NCBI GenBank assembly: GCA_017553505.1
Contig: JAFZLD010000019.1
Coordinates: 109,709-173,708 of the forward strand
DNA from: Lachnospiraceae bacterium
GTDB taxonomy: Bacteria > Bacillota > Clostridia > Lachnospirales > Lachnospiraceae
DNA: 64,000 nucleotides
Reading direction: 5' to 3'
Shown here one piece after another: positions 34,577-44,014 of this stretch (positions within the stretch are counted from its first letter, which is position 1; each line of letters starts with the position of its first letter). The notes beneath the pieces are model-generated. The model was not told the DNA's origin. It saw only the letters and a list, made by a program, of their open reading frames with translations, and searched no databases. Both the position numbers and the translations under genes were made by a program.

Positions 34577-35128
34577 CTATATCAAATAATCGTTCACATC
34601 GATCTCTAGAATAGATTCTTCAACGCTCTTACATGTATTGTCATATATGTGTCCCGCATTCTCAGGCATTGCCTCAAGTTTTCTTTTTAAAAACTTGGCA
34701 CGCTCAATCAAATCGAAATCGCCGCGGGCGCGAATACGCCTCTCAATTTCATCTTCGGAAGCTGTAAGTACAATGTAGACAAAATCCGCATTATTGGCCG
34801 CTGCGAGTGCTTTAACTCTGGGCATTTCATCTTCGATAATGTAATCAATTACAACATCGATTCCCTTCTTAAGAACTCTGTCGGCAGTATCCATCATGCA
34901 GTCCCAGTTGAATTTAAGAATGTCCTCCCACAGCACCTTGTCGGAAGCCTCTCCGTTTACAAAGAAATCTCCCTTGTTCTCAGGCTCCACAAAGCCCTCA
35001 TGGAAATCATCTCCGTGGATGACATACATAGTCTTGCCGGTTTTATTGACCATATATCTTGCATAAGCATCAGCAAATGTTGACTTGCCGGTTCCGCACG
35101 GACCCGACACAAAAATAACCTTAGCCAT
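34577..35128 (-). CDS. P-loop small-molecule kinase-like protein
   Basis: 183 residues. Walker A is GPCGTGKST at residues 9-17; the second acidic motif is VVIDYIIEDEMPR; an RIRARGDFD/ERAKFLKRK segment resembles the lid of AAA_33 or chloramphenicol/gluconate-kinase-like enzymes. HGDDFHEGFVEPEN could bind substrate. The exact substrate is not known. It lies 24 bases from the phosphatase fusion gene and the YoaP-like gene, forming a possible small-molecule modification cluster. Confidence 0.8.
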   Translation of the reverse strand: MAKVIFVSGPCGTGKSTFADAYARYMVNKTGKTMYVIHGDDFHEGFVEPENKGDFFVNGEASDKVLWEDILKFNWDCMMDTADRVLKKGIDVVIDYIIEDEMPRVKALAAANNADFVYIVLTASEDEIERRIRARGDFDLIERAKFLKRKLEAMPENAGHIYDNTCKSVEESILEIDVNDYLI

Positions 35129-35153
35129 AACCCTCTCCCATTTCCTGACCCGG

Positions 35154-35900
35154 CTAACCCAGAGCCAGTTTCAGGAATCTTTTATCATTCATTTGTTCAT
35201 TGGTAACGTATGCTCCGTCATGGAACAAAGCGTAATTGGTAACAGGTGTGGGCGCATTCTGAGCTGCCTCCCTGCTTTCTAAATGTATTGCTTTAAAAGG
35301 AATGCCGCTCTCCGCCGCAGTCTTCTCCACTATCGGCACATACTTGGCATTAAAGGGACACTGGCTCGTATAGTAGAGCACATATCCCTTCTCATCAATG
35401 CGAGGGTGCCTTGCGCATTCTTTGAACCTAGGTACCTCCGCGGAAGCGGTGAAAGAAAGATACCAAAGCCCTATACCGTTATCCGAAGCATCGCACTTTT
35501 CAAAGCCTTTGTACTTCAAAAACTTAGGATCCGCAAGAAAGGGCATCTTCTTGTCCGCACATAAAATGCACAAACCCTTCTTACCCTTCGCCTTGCTGTC
35601 CTCTATACAGGCATTAAGTAAGTCCGTAGAGTATCCATGCCCCTTAAAAGAACCCGACACCCACAGACAATCAATGTACATGTAACCTTCTGCCTCAATC
35701 GGAACCCACGCGTACTCCGCCGGAATGTACTCCACAAAGCACTTTCCTCTCTCCGCGCTTTTAAGGAACACAAGTCCCTCATCGAATCTGTCTGCAAGCC
35801 ACGCTTTCTTGGACGATACTTGGACGTCCTTGTTATTGGCGATAGCGCAGCATATGTGTTCCCGGTCCAGATTATCCTTGGTAACTCTTATATACTCCAT
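35154..35900 (-). CDS. GNAT N-acetyltransferase, YoaP type
   Basis: 248 residues. The GNAT part (about 1-130) includes CLWVSGSFKGHGYSTDLL, which holds the acetyl-CoA loop. The C-terminal 100 residues (YVLYYTSQCPFNAKYVP, NYALFHDGAYVTNEQ) match the YoaP-like domain, which looks thioredoxin-like with a single Cys in QCPF. The function of YoaP proteins is not established. Confidence 0.85.
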   Translation of the reverse strand: MEYIRVTKDNLDREHICCAIANNKDVQVSSKKAWLADRFDEGLVFLKSAERGKCFVEYIPAEYAWVPIEAEGYMYIDCLWVSGSFKGHGYSTDLLNACIEDSKAKGKKGLCILCADKKMPFLADPKFLKYKGFEKCDASDNGIGLWYLSFTASAEVPRFKECARHPRIDEKGYVLYYTSQCPFNAKYVPIVEKTAAESGIPFKAIHLESREAAQNAPTPVTNYALFHDGAYVTNEQMNDKRFLKLALG

Positions 35901-35979
35901 TAAACAGTCTCCTCCTATTGTGTAATATGATTTGACTTAATCGTACCAAAGCTAACATGACATCAGTATGACGTGTCTC

Positions 35980-36345
35980 TTAAAGCTCGCTGTTATCCTT
36001 GCCCTTTCTGTCTTCAAAAGAACATCTGATAAGGAGTGCCGTTCCCACAATCGTAGGAATCAAAACAAGCAAAATATCAACAAGTGTTACGTACATGAAA
36101 TGTAACTCTGTTCCGAGAATAAGGGACAAAACCAGCAACACAAGTGACATTATCAGGCATCCGAAAGTAATCTTATTCTTCTTGACAATTACAGCGATTG
36201 CCGACAATACAAGAAGTACCAGAATGATAGCCGATGTGCTCATTCTTCCGATTCGATAGAAGCCAAAAGAAGTTACCCTAACCATTTTGAACAGCATAAA
36301 CAATCCGATTACTACAAGTACCCATCCAATTATTTTCTTTGTCAT
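35980..36345 (-). CDS. Small four-helix membrane protein, unknown
   Basis: 121 residues with four predicted transmembrane helices (about 5-22, 38-55, 62-80 and 88-108) and a short charged tail RKGKDNSEL. No family recognised. It is placed alone between the YoaP-like gene and a DinB-like gene. Confidence 0.65.
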   Translation of the reverse strand: MTKKIIGWVLVVIGLFMLFKMVRVTSFGFYRIGRMSTSAIILVLLVLSAIAVIVKKNKITFGCLIMSLVLLVLSLILGTELHFMYVTLVDILLVLIPTIVGTALLIRCSFEDRKGKDNSEL

Positions 36346-36433
36346 ACACCATTTCCTCCAAATCTGTTTATTATTACCTCTCCAAAGTTACAATAGTTTC
36401 GACGTTCTGCCCGGTGGGCAAGAAAACTATTTA

Positions 36434-37084
36434 TCATAGTTTACTCTTGATCCGGCACATGGCCTCAATATGCATGATCCAGTGTCTTGAGAACGGCATT
36501 TTGATCAATCCGGCGATATCTTTATTGCACCAGTAATCGATCAGCCAGACGGCATCTTCATCCGTACTCACAGAATGAGAGTCCGCAACTCTTTTCTTAT
36601 CCTCATCGGTAAACTTGCTCCTAAGATCCCTGTATACGAGGTTTTTAAGCATCTCGTCGGTCGAATTCTTTACTGCCGTACAATATTCATAGACGGCTTT
36701 TATATCCAACTTTTTAGAGAAAGAAGCTATATCCTCGCCTTTCAGTTCGTTTCCCGTGGTGATAATCGGACTGCCTGTTCTATCAAGTAAGTCCTCGGCA
36801 AAAAGAACCTGTCTGTCCTGCATGATAACGGTATGTGCCACAATATCCTCAATCCGGAAAATGTGCCACATGGAATAGGCAAGCGTCTTACTGTGGTATC
36901 CTTCTGCTTTGGCAAACGGCATTTGATAGAACGCTTCCTGCGGATAAGTATTCACAATCGAAGTTATCTGCCCAAACAGATCATCTCTCAGTTCAATAAG
37001 AACGCCGATACCTTCACGGAAGGTCGCTTCTTTCCCTATCAGGGATTGCATTTTCTTATTCTTTTCCGACCACTCTTTATTCAT
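36434..37084 (-). CDS. DinB-superfamily-like protein
   Basis: 216 residues, mainly helical. Histidines in AYSMWHIFRIEDIVAH (about 68-83) and SRHWIMHIEA (about 197-206) sit where DinB four-helix proteins bind metal. The DinB/YfiT superfamily includes thiol-dependent transferases; the reaction here is unknown. Confidence 0.65.
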   Translation of the reverse strand: MNKEWSEKNKKMQSLIGKEATFREGIGVLIELRDDLFGQITSIVNTYPQEAFYQMPFAKAEGYHSKTLAYSMWHIFRIEDIVAHTVIMQDRQVLFAEDLLDRTGSPIITTGNELKGEDIASFSKKLDIKAVYEYCTAVKNSTDEMLKNLVYRDLRSKFTDEDKKRVADSHSVSTDEDAVWLIDYWCNKDIAGLIKMPFSRHWIMHIEAMCRIKSKL

Positions 37085-37106
37085 AAGATTCTTTTATCCT
37101 GTAGTA

Positions 37107-38522
37107 TTACTCTGCATCTATTCCTATCTGAACATAATCTTTCGGCTTCTCAAAATTCTTGCTCAAAGAAACTACCGTTTCTATATTGGCAGTCCAAGGG
37201 AACTGATCTACGCATACAGCCCTTGTAACCTTGTATCCTGCGGCATGAATGGCTTCCAGGTCTCTCGTAAGAGATGTCGCCTTGCATGATATATAAAGAA
37301 TACGGTCTACGCCGTAATTAAGTATCTTCTCAAGAGCCTTGGGATGTACGCCGTCACGCGGAGGGTCGAGAATGATGAAATCCGGCTTCTCCGTAATATC
37401 ATCAAGCACTTTCAGCACATCGCCGCAGATAAAGTCTGCGTTCTCAATGCTGTTAAGCTTGGCATTCTTAATCGCCGCTTCAACCGCCTCATCCACAATC
37501 TCAACACCGATAATCTTCTTACACACGGGCGCCATAAGCTGTGTGATGGTGCCGGTGCCGGAATAAAGGTCAAATACCGTCTTATCGGGCGCTTTACCTT
37601 CCGACAAATCGCCTATAAACTCACGCGCGGTAGAATAAAGCACTTCAGCACTGTGGGAATTGGTCTGGAAGAAAGAAAACTCGCTTATCTTAAAGTTAAG
37701 TCCCAGAAGTGACTCGTTAATGTAGTCTCTTCCGTACAGAATCTCCGTGTAATCGCTCTTAACCACATCAGACAAAGCATCATTGACCGTATGAAGAATA
37801 CTTACAAGCTCACCCCTTAACTTAAGTGACAAAAGAAGCTCCTTGTAAGGCTCCAAATCCACCTTCTGCTCGCTAGTGGTAACAAGTGCCACCATAATCT
37901 CCCCCGTATGGGAAGCCTTGCGCAAAAGAAGGTGTCTCAAATACCCCGTATGATTCATACGATGATAGAACTTAAGCCCAAGTCCCGCGAAATACTCACG
38001 GGTAGCCTTCAAAATCGCCTTGTAGTCCTCATCCACAATATAGCACTCATCCGTATATATTACGTCAAACATACTGCCGCGCTTGTGCATGCCGAGGCTT
38101 AAGGGACCGTCCTTATATTCATCACCAAAAGAAAACTCCATCTTGTTACGATATCCTGCATAAACAGGGCTAGCCTTAATACCGTCCCATCTGTATTCAT
38201 AAGGAATAGCACGGTCTAAGAGTTCCTTAGTCTGTGATTCTTTGAGCTTAAGCTGGTCTTCGTAGCTCATGGTAAGGAAGGTACAGCCGCCACAGATTCC
38301 AAAGTGCGGGCACTGAGCAGGCACAGCCGTGGGTGCTTTCTCAATTGTTTCAAGGAGCATACCCTCGGGATTGCCCTTTCTCATCTTAAGCACTCTTACC
38401 TTAACCTTATCGCCGGGAAGTGCATTCTTAACCTTAACGGGACCTTCCTCGGTCTCCACTATTGCTTTGTTGGGGAAGTTAACCTTGGTAACGATTCCCA
38501 CAAGTTCAGATCCTTTTTTCAT
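37107..38522 (-). CDS. rlmD: 23S rRNA (uracil-5-)-methyltransferase, RlmD/TrmA family
   Basis: About 471 residues from the ATG at 38522. A longer frame to 38552 would start inside the terminator of the upstream gene. N-terminal TRAM domain, then a 4Fe-4S motif CPHFGICGGC (about 72-81). The methyltransferase domain has YSGTGTITQLMAP, ILDPPRDGVHPK and the catalytic Cys in LYISCKATSLTRDL. It makes 5-methyluridine in 23S rRNA. Which uridine, and so rlmD against rlmCD, is not decided by sequence. The ribosome site is weak; a GTG a few codons on is possible. Confidence 0.88.
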   Translation of the reverse strand: MKKGSELVGIVTKVNFPNKAIVETEEGPVKVKNALPGDKVKVRVLKMRKGNPEGMLLETIEKAPTAVPAQCPHFGICGGCTFLTMSYEDQLKLKESQTKELLDRAIPYEYRWDGIKASPVYAGYRNKMEFSFGDEYKDGPLSLGMHKRGSMFDVIYTDECYIVDEDYKAILKATREYFAGLGLKFYHRMNHTGYLRHLLLRKASHTGEIMVALVTTSEQKVDLEPYKELLLSLKLRGELVSILHTVNDALSDVVKSDYTEILYGRDYINESLLGLNFKISEFSFFQTNSHSAEVLYSTAREFIGDLSEGKAPDKTVFDLYSGTGTITQLMAPVCKKIIGVEIVDEAVEAAIKNAKLNSIENADFICGDVLKVLDDITEKPDFIILDPPRDGVHPKALEKILNYGVDRILYISCKATSLTRDLEAIHAAGYKVTRAVCVDQFPWTANIETVVSLSKNFEKPKDYVQIGIDAE

Positions 38523-38555
38523 AAAAAATAGGGATGTCGTATAACGCGACATCCC
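38521..38555 (-). terminator. Terminator of the small acidic-tail membrane protein gene
   Basis: Minus strand GGGATGTCG / CGACATCCC 9-bp stem, loop CGTTATA, then TATTTTTTAT. Confidence 0.85.
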
Positions 38556-38570
38556 ACTCCTGTCTATAAG

Positions 38571-38876
38571 TTAGTCGTCTTCCCAGTCATCATCCTCTTC
38601 GTCGAAGAACTCATCGTCATCATCGAAGTCCTCAAAATATTCGGAATCCTCGGGAATAAAGAAGTAGTATACTGCATAAGCAATCGCCGCTATAAAAGCT
38701 ATCGCACCTACAACCGCAAGAATAATAACCAACGGATTGGTCTTCTTCTCTTCTTTCTTAGGATATAAACCCTTGTCTGCAAGCATTTCCTTAAGATCGT
38801 CGAGTTTCTCTTCAAGTTCAAGCTGCTTAGCTCTCTTACTGATACCTGATACAACTTTGCTTAATAAATTACTCAT
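38571..38876 (-). CDS. Small membrane protein with acidic C-terminal tail
   Basis: 101 residues: an N-terminal amphipathic, charged region (KRAKQLELEEKLDDLKEML), one transmembrane helix at about 48-70, and a tail that is almost all Asp, Glu and Phe. No family recognised. Its ATG overlaps the end of the upstream membrane protein gene by 8 bases, so the two are coupled. Confidence 0.7.
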   Translation of the reverse strand: MSNLLSKVVSGISKRAKQLELEEKLDDLKEMLADKGLYPKKEEKKTNPLVIILAVVGAIAFIAAIAYAVYYFFIPEDSEYFEDFDDDDEFFDEEDDDWEDD

Positions 38877-40593
38877 GTGTCTTGCTCCCCCTCATTAGGA
38901 TAATTTCGTGATACAAAGAATATAATGCAAATACATTCGCCAAAAATAAAATACCCGGCAACGCTATGTTATAGAAGTTAAGAATCGTCATATTGATGCT
39001 TTCGGTAAAGATAAAGGTTGAAAACCAGCTTATCGAGAAAGCATAGCAAACTGCAATTCCCACAAACATAAGCGCCGTCACAGCCGAGAAGAAAATCTTA
39101 TAATTCTTCTCCATATAAGACTTCAAAGATTTGAGACCGGCAAAGAACTTCACAGCCTCAAACAATATAATACCACAACTTAATAAACAAAATGCAATAT
39201 TTATGCATTTATATATAAAAAATAATATTTTAATGACCGGAACAAGCTTCTCGGACTTCTTAATCTGCCCCGAATAGTCATCGAGATAATCGGCATGGGC
39301 GTAAGTCTTGGCCTCGTCAATCGATGTCCAATTGTCAAAAATCTCTTCATCGGTCACCTCGCCAAGCCCCGGAACATATCCGTCCAAGAATATGGCTCCC
39401 TTAAAGCTTGCACCTGTGACACCTATTATTTCCTTAACCTCTTCACCCGTAAACGCGCCGGTATTCTTAAATAACTGAACAGTACCGCTCTGTTTCTTAA
39501 GCGTACCGTTCTTAAATGCAGCATCGAGCTCATCATTGACCTTGCCAAAGAAATCCCTGACATCAGCCTCCGATGTATACATACCCTCAGCCTTAAGGCA
39601 GTTTCGAAGTATCCACGCAAAGTGGTCGCCCTGAATAGGGTTAGCCACAATATCATTGTCGCACCATGAAGTCGTCATGATGGCATTCAAAAGATTCTTA
39701 TGCTCAGAAAGTGTCGGAGAAGCATCAAAAACCTTCTCTATCGCATCGTAGGGCGCCCATACATGAATATCCCTGTTGGGAGACTCTACTGAATATACCT
39801 TGGCGCAGAAATCGCCGAACTCACTCTCTAGTCTGGTATTGACCTCGAATACTCCGAAGAACTTATCATTAAGACCCTTATAGCCCAAGTCCGCCGCAAC
39901 AAATATTACCAACGGCAAAAGCACAAGCAATGCATTCTTAACAACTACCGCCGCACTGTCCTTAAGCTTTCTGCCATAAATCGCATGACCGACACCGATT
40001 AGCGTCGCAACCAGTAAGCACGCCAAAATCCACTTGCCGTCTTCCTTAAGAAAGTAAGTTAGCGAAAAGAAAACTCCGGCAAATACAAGCGACAGGACCT
40101 TAAATACACCCTTGTCACGTGCACGTAATACAGCCTGAATCACAAATGCAAAAGTTATAATCACAAAAGGCGCAATCGCAGAGTTCCTGTAAAATCTCGT
40201 GCCGCTCCATGCATCAAAAGCCTGAGGCATGAACAGCACATAGACATAACCGACTACAGCCACCCATAATTTACCTCCAAACAGCCTCTTAAGCAGGAAG
40301 AAAACACTCACTGCGGCACCAATCCATAAAAGTGCCGTAAGCACCGTATACGGGAGCCCTGTGCGCGAAAATACGCTTACCAGAGCAGGCCAGCCCATAT
40401 TCTTAACCAAAGCGTAGTATACGGGTTCCTTGTAATGAGCTGAAATGTTCATGTACGAAACCATCAGCTGATCGTCCCATACCTGACCCGCAGGATACCA
40501 TATTCCCAGCATCACGCTTATGAATAACCTGATAACGGCAAGGATACACAGCGGTACCGCCTGTATAAAACCGAATTCCTTGGACTCTCTCAT
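38869..40593 (-). CDS. Large polytopic membrane protein, possible GT-C-type glycosyltransferase
   Basis: 574 residues. Helices cluster in the first 230 and last 130 residues, with a soluble loop of about 200 between (about 235-430). The N-terminal region has WDDQLMVSYM soon after the first helix, an acidic first-loop motif like that of GT-C glycosyltransferases that use polyprenyl-phosphate sugars. This is inference from layout; no clear family signature was found. It is coupled to the small acidic-tail protein. Confidence 0.65.
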   Translation of the reverse strand: MRESKEFGFIQAVPLCILAVIRLFISVMLGIWYPAGQVWDDQLMVSYMNISAHYKEPVYYALVKNMGWPALVSVFSRTGLPYTVLTALLWIGAAVSVFFLLKRLFGGKLWVAVVGYVYVLFMPQAFDAWSGTRFYRNSAIAPFVIITFAFVIQAVLRARDKGVFKVLSLVFAGVFFSLTYFLKEDGKWILACLLVATLIGVGHAIYGRKLKDSAAVVVKNALLVLLPLVIFVAADLGYKGLNDKFFGVFEVNTRLESEFGDFCAKVYSVESPNRDIHVWAPYDAIEKVFDASPTLSEHKNLLNAIMTTSWCDNDIVANPIQGDHFAWILRNCLKAEGMYTSEADVRDFFGKVNDELDAAFKNGTLKKQSGTVQLFKNTGAFTGEEVKEIIGVTGASFKGAIFLDGYVPGLGEVTDEEIFDNWTSIDEAKTYAHADYLDDYSGQIKKSEKLVPVIKILFFIYKCINIAFCLLSCGIILFEAVKFFAGLKSLKSYMEKNYKIFFSAVTALMFVGIAVCYAFSISWFSTFIFTESINMTILNFYNIALPGILFLANVFALYSLYHEIILMRGSKTHE

Positions 40594-40618
40594 ATCTCAC
40601 CCTCTTAAAGCTGCCTGC

Positions 40619-42991
40619 TTACAGTTTCGTAAGCTTGGCAAAAGCCTGATACATTATCTTCTGACCGTAATTATCAAAAATAACGGTAATCTTATTATCC
40701 TTGGTCTCTTTAACAATATTGGTAATGGTACCGTCACCAAACTTAATGTGACGTACTCTGTCACCTACGGCAAGCGCACCGCCACTCTTGGCGGCAATTA
40801 TATCCGAGCCTTTGGTAAGAAGCCCCAGATTCTCCTTGCGAGCCACAAAAGGCTTGTCCTCCTCAGGTGTGGCCTTAGGCTGATAAAATGCCCTCGGTCT
40901 TGCATAAGGACTGATGCCCGAAGAAGGCTTAACCGGCTCGTCAGGTGTTCTCTTAAAGCCTGAAAAACTTACCGGTTCATCATCTCTGTAGCTGTCATAT
41001 CTTCTGTATCCGCCGCGATCCGATGTATCGCTGTCGTAATAACCGTCGTAAGTCTGTCTCTTTACAGGCGCTATATCAAACAATGACTTCGGTATCTCAT
41101 TAACAAAACGGCTTAACGGATTCATCTGAGTCTCGCCATGCACCATACGAGCCTTGGCCGCTGATATAGTGAGCTTCTCCTTGGCACGGGTAATACCTAC
41201 GTAAGCAAGGCGACGCTCCTCTTCAATCTCAGCATCTCCGCTTGAAATAGACATGTAACTCGGGAACAATCCGTCTTCCATGCCGATAAGATAAACATTC
41301 TTAAACTCAAGACCCTTCGCCGAGTGAATGGTCATAAGAAGTGTACGGTCTTCACCCTCGGTCACGGAATCGATATCCGCCACAAGAGCAATCTCCTCCA
41401 ACAATTCCGAAAGATTGGGCTCATCGTGCTCTTCCTCGTAAGAAGCCACCTTGGAAATCAATTCCTCGATGTTCTCAATACGGTCTTCAGCCTCTTCCTC
41501 GGTATCGACTTCCATCTGATTGATGTAGTCGGTAATATCAAGAATCTCTTTAAGCAATTTAAGCGGTCCCTGCTCCTCACTGATAACACGCATTCTCAGA
41601 ATCATATTGCCAAAAGAAGACAGCTTCTCAGCCGCAGCTCCCTTAATATCAGCCCACTCGGGATGTAACACAGCATCAAAGAACGATACTCCTCGCTCAT
41701 CCGCCGCAAGCTGTAACTTATTAATCGATGTGGCACCGATGCCCCGCTTCGGAACATTTATAATACGCTTGCAAGCCAAATCATCACGACCGTTGTCCAC
41801 AGTTTTCAAATAAGCAAGCAAATCTTTAATCTCGCGTCTTGCATAGAAGCTTACGCCACCCACAATACGATAAGGGAGATTCTCTCTTACCATCTGATCT
41901 TCTATCATACGGGACTGGGCGTTGGTACGGTATAATACCGCATTCTCTCCGTAACCACTCTCTCCGTGGGTAACGCTCTTAATGATATCGCGGCACACAT
42001 ATTCCGCTTCTTCCTTGGCAGTGTCGAAGTGTCTGAAGTGGATGCGCTCTCCCTCTTCCTTCTTACTCCAGAGGCTCTTGTCCTTACGGGCAGAGTTGTT
42101 ACGGATAACGGCATTGGCCGCGTTAAGAATATTCTGAACCGAGCGGTAGTTCTGTTCGAGCTTGACTACCTTGGCCTCGGGATAGAAATGTTCAAAATCA
42201 AGAATGTTACGGATATTGGCTCCGCGGAATTTGTAAATCGACTGGTCGTCATCACCCACCACGCAAAGATTGTGACGGGAACCCGCAAGAAGTCTTATAA
42301 GTTCAAACTGGGCGGTGTTGGTATCCTGATACTCATCCACCATGATATACTGCCAGCGGTCCTGATAATTGCGAAGAACATCGGGCTCGGCCTTAAACAG
42401 CTCAACCGTCTTCATAAGCAAGTCATCAAAGTCCAGAGCATTGTTCTTCTTAAGCGCAGCCTGATACTCTCTGTAACAGTCTGCTATCTTACGAAGCTGA
42501 ACATCACCGAGCGACTGAAGATAGAAATCCTCCGGCGTCACAAGTTCGTCCTTGCAGGAAGAAATCTTATTCTGAATGGTACGCTCTTTAATAATCTTGG
42601 TATCTATCTGGAGCTTCTTACATACTTCCTTAATCAGCTGTTTCTGATCGTCGGTGTCGTAAATCGTAAAGCTCGTATCATAATCCAAAAGATTGATGTA
42701 ACGTCTCAAAATGCGTACACACATAGAGTGGAACGTCGACACAAAAATCTGCTCCGATCCAAATCCCACAATCTTGTCCACACGCTCTCTCATCTCACCC
42801 GCAGCCTTATTGGTAAAGGTGATGGCAAGAATATTGTAAGGGTTAACCCCCACTTCATCTATAAGATAAGCCACTCTGTGAGTCAGAACTGAAGTCTTGC
42901 CCGAGCCCGCACCCGCAAGAATCAAAAGGGGGCCTTCGGTACAAAAAACCGCTTCCTTCTGCTGTTCGTTAAGCTTGTCATACATACTCAT
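40619..42991 (-). CDS. pcrA: ATP-dependent DNA helicase PcrA/UvrD
   Basis: 790 residues. Superfamily 1 motifs in order: Q-motif LNEQQKEAV, Walker A AGAGSGKT, motif II DEYQDTN, motif III VGDDDQSIYKFRGA, motif IV LEQNYRS, motif V TIHSAKGLEFKNV, motif VI YVGITRAKE. The C-terminal 50 residues form the PcrA Tudor-like domain (VRHIKFGDGTI) that binds RNA polymerase. It unwinds DNA 3'-5' in repair and conflict resolution. It starts 18 bases after the DMT transporter gene. Confidence 0.96.
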   Translation of the reverse strand: MSMYDKLNEQQKEAVFCTEGPLLILAGAGSGKTSVLTHRVAYLIDEVGVNPYNILAITFTNKAAGEMRERVDKIVGFGSEQIFVSTFHSMCVRILRRYINLLDYDTSFTIYDTDDQKQLIKEVCKKLQIDTKIIKERTIQNKISSCKDELVTPEDFYLQSLGDVQLRKIADCYREYQAALKKNNALDFDDLLMKTVELFKAEPDVLRNYQDRWQYIMVDEYQDTNTAQFELIRLLAGSRHNLCVVGDDDQSIYKFRGANIRNILDFEHFYPEAKVVKLEQNYRSVQNILNAANAVIRNNSARKDKSLWSKKEEGERIHFRHFDTAKEEAEYVCRDIIKSVTHGESGYGENAVLYRTNAQSRMIEDQMVRENLPYRIVGGVSFYARREIKDLLAYLKTVDNGRDDLACKRIINVPKRGIGATSINKLQLAADERGVSFFDAVLHPEWADIKGAAAEKLSSFGNMILRMRVISEEQGPLKLLKEILDITDYINQMEVDTEEEAEDRIENIEELISKVASYEEEHDEPNLSELLEEIALVADIDSVTEGEDRTLLMTIHSAKGLEFKNVYLIGMEDGLFPSYMSISSGDAEIEEERRLAYVGITRAKEKLTISAAKARMVHGETQMNPLSRFVNEIPKSLFDIAPVKRQTYDGYYDSDTSDRGGYRRYDSYRDDEPVSFSGFKRTPDEPVKPSSGISPYARPRAFYQPKATPEEDKPFVARKENLGLLTKGSDIIAAKSGGALAVGDRVRHIKFGDGTITNIVKETKDNKITVIFDNYGQKIMYQAFAKLTKL

Positions 42992-43009
42992 ACTAAATCC
43001 ACAACTCCC

Positions 43010-43894
43010 TTAAAGTACCGAAATAACAATTCCGGCTATAATAACCGCCGCGCAGATAAAACGCTGCAAAGTATTCTTTTCTTTGAATATAAGTCTGCCG
43101 CCCACAATCGTCACGATGCAGCACACCTGCTTAAGAAGGGTCATAACGGTAACCCTCGAAGCCCCGTAACCGTTGGCAATAAACAGGCATCTGTCCGCAA
43201 TCACAAAAAGCACGGAAATCAGCCACACATAGGGATTGGAAAGAACGCCCTTCCAGTTGATACGGGTCTTGGTCACAATCACGTAAATACCGTAATAAAT
43301 GACCATAAATAACATATACCAAAACTGCAACTGTCCCGACGTCACATTACCGGTACGCATCAAAATCTTATCAAGCATACCCGACAGCGCATTAAGAAAT
43401 GTCGACACAAAAGCCAAGATATAAATCACCGTGGAAATCTTCTCTTCGCGCACGGTGCCGTTTCTTACAGCCTTGGGCTTGTACTTAAGCATAAGTAAAC
43501 CGCCTGCCACCAGAATGAGCGCCACTATCTGTGTTCCCTTAAGCACTTCCTTAAGCACAAAAACTCCGAGAATCATCGCAAAAAGCATACGCGACAAATC
43601 GATAACGCCGTAGAGTGACACCGGCATCTTCTCAATCGCATAGAAACTGCACAGAAACGCTATAAATATAATAAAAGACTTAAAGGCAATCAGCCCCATC
43701 TCCTTACCGGGAACGCTAAGCGACGCACCATTAAAAATTCCCACAGTCGGAATCGTAAAAAGAAAGGCCAACAGCGTATATACAAAAAGCACTTCCGTAA
43801 CACCGCTCTTAGTCAGTGCTTTCTTCTTGGCAATATCACGAATGCCCTTTAAAATACCGTAAATAAGTACAAGAATAATCCACATTGCAAACAC
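43010..43894 (-). CDS. DMT/EamA family transporter
   Basis: 294 residues with ten predicted helices in two EamA repeats of about 140 residues, separated by the loop KPKAVRNGTVREEK. Substrate unknown. It sits directly upstream of pcrA in the same direction. Confidence 0.85.
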   Translation of the reverse strand: MFAMWIILVLIYGILKGIRDIAKKKALTKSGVTEVLFVYTLLAFLFTIPTVGIFNGASLSVPGKEMGLIAFKSFIIFIAFLCSFYAIEKMPVSLYGVIDLSRMLFAMILGVFVLKEVLKGTQIVALILVAGGLLMLKYKPKAVRNGTVREEKISTVIYILAFVSTFLNALSGMLDKILMRTGNVTSGQLQFWYMLFMVIYYGIYVIVTKTRINWKGVLSNPYVWLISVLFVIADRCLFIANGYGASRVTVMTLLKQVCCIVTIVGGRLIFKEKNTLQRFICAAVIIAGIVISVL

Positions 43895-43961
43895 CTGTTC
43901 TATTGTACATCATATAAACTATCCCGTCAAGGATACACCAAAAGAGATTCTTTCGCAATCG

Positions 43962-43988
43962 GAAAAAGCCCCCAAACGGAGGCCTTTT
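43962..43988 (-). terminator. Terminator of the KDG kinase operon
   Basis: Minus strand AAGGCCTCCGTTTGGGGGCTT: a GC-rich stem with a GTTT loop, followed by TTTTTCC. Confidence 0.7.
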
Positions 43989-44014
43989 CAAACGCTTAAT
44001 ATGTGTAAAAGAAC

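Noticed and set aside
37107-38552. Start of the rRNA methyltransferase at 38552
   Set aside because: The first codons fall in the terminator stem of the upstream gene.
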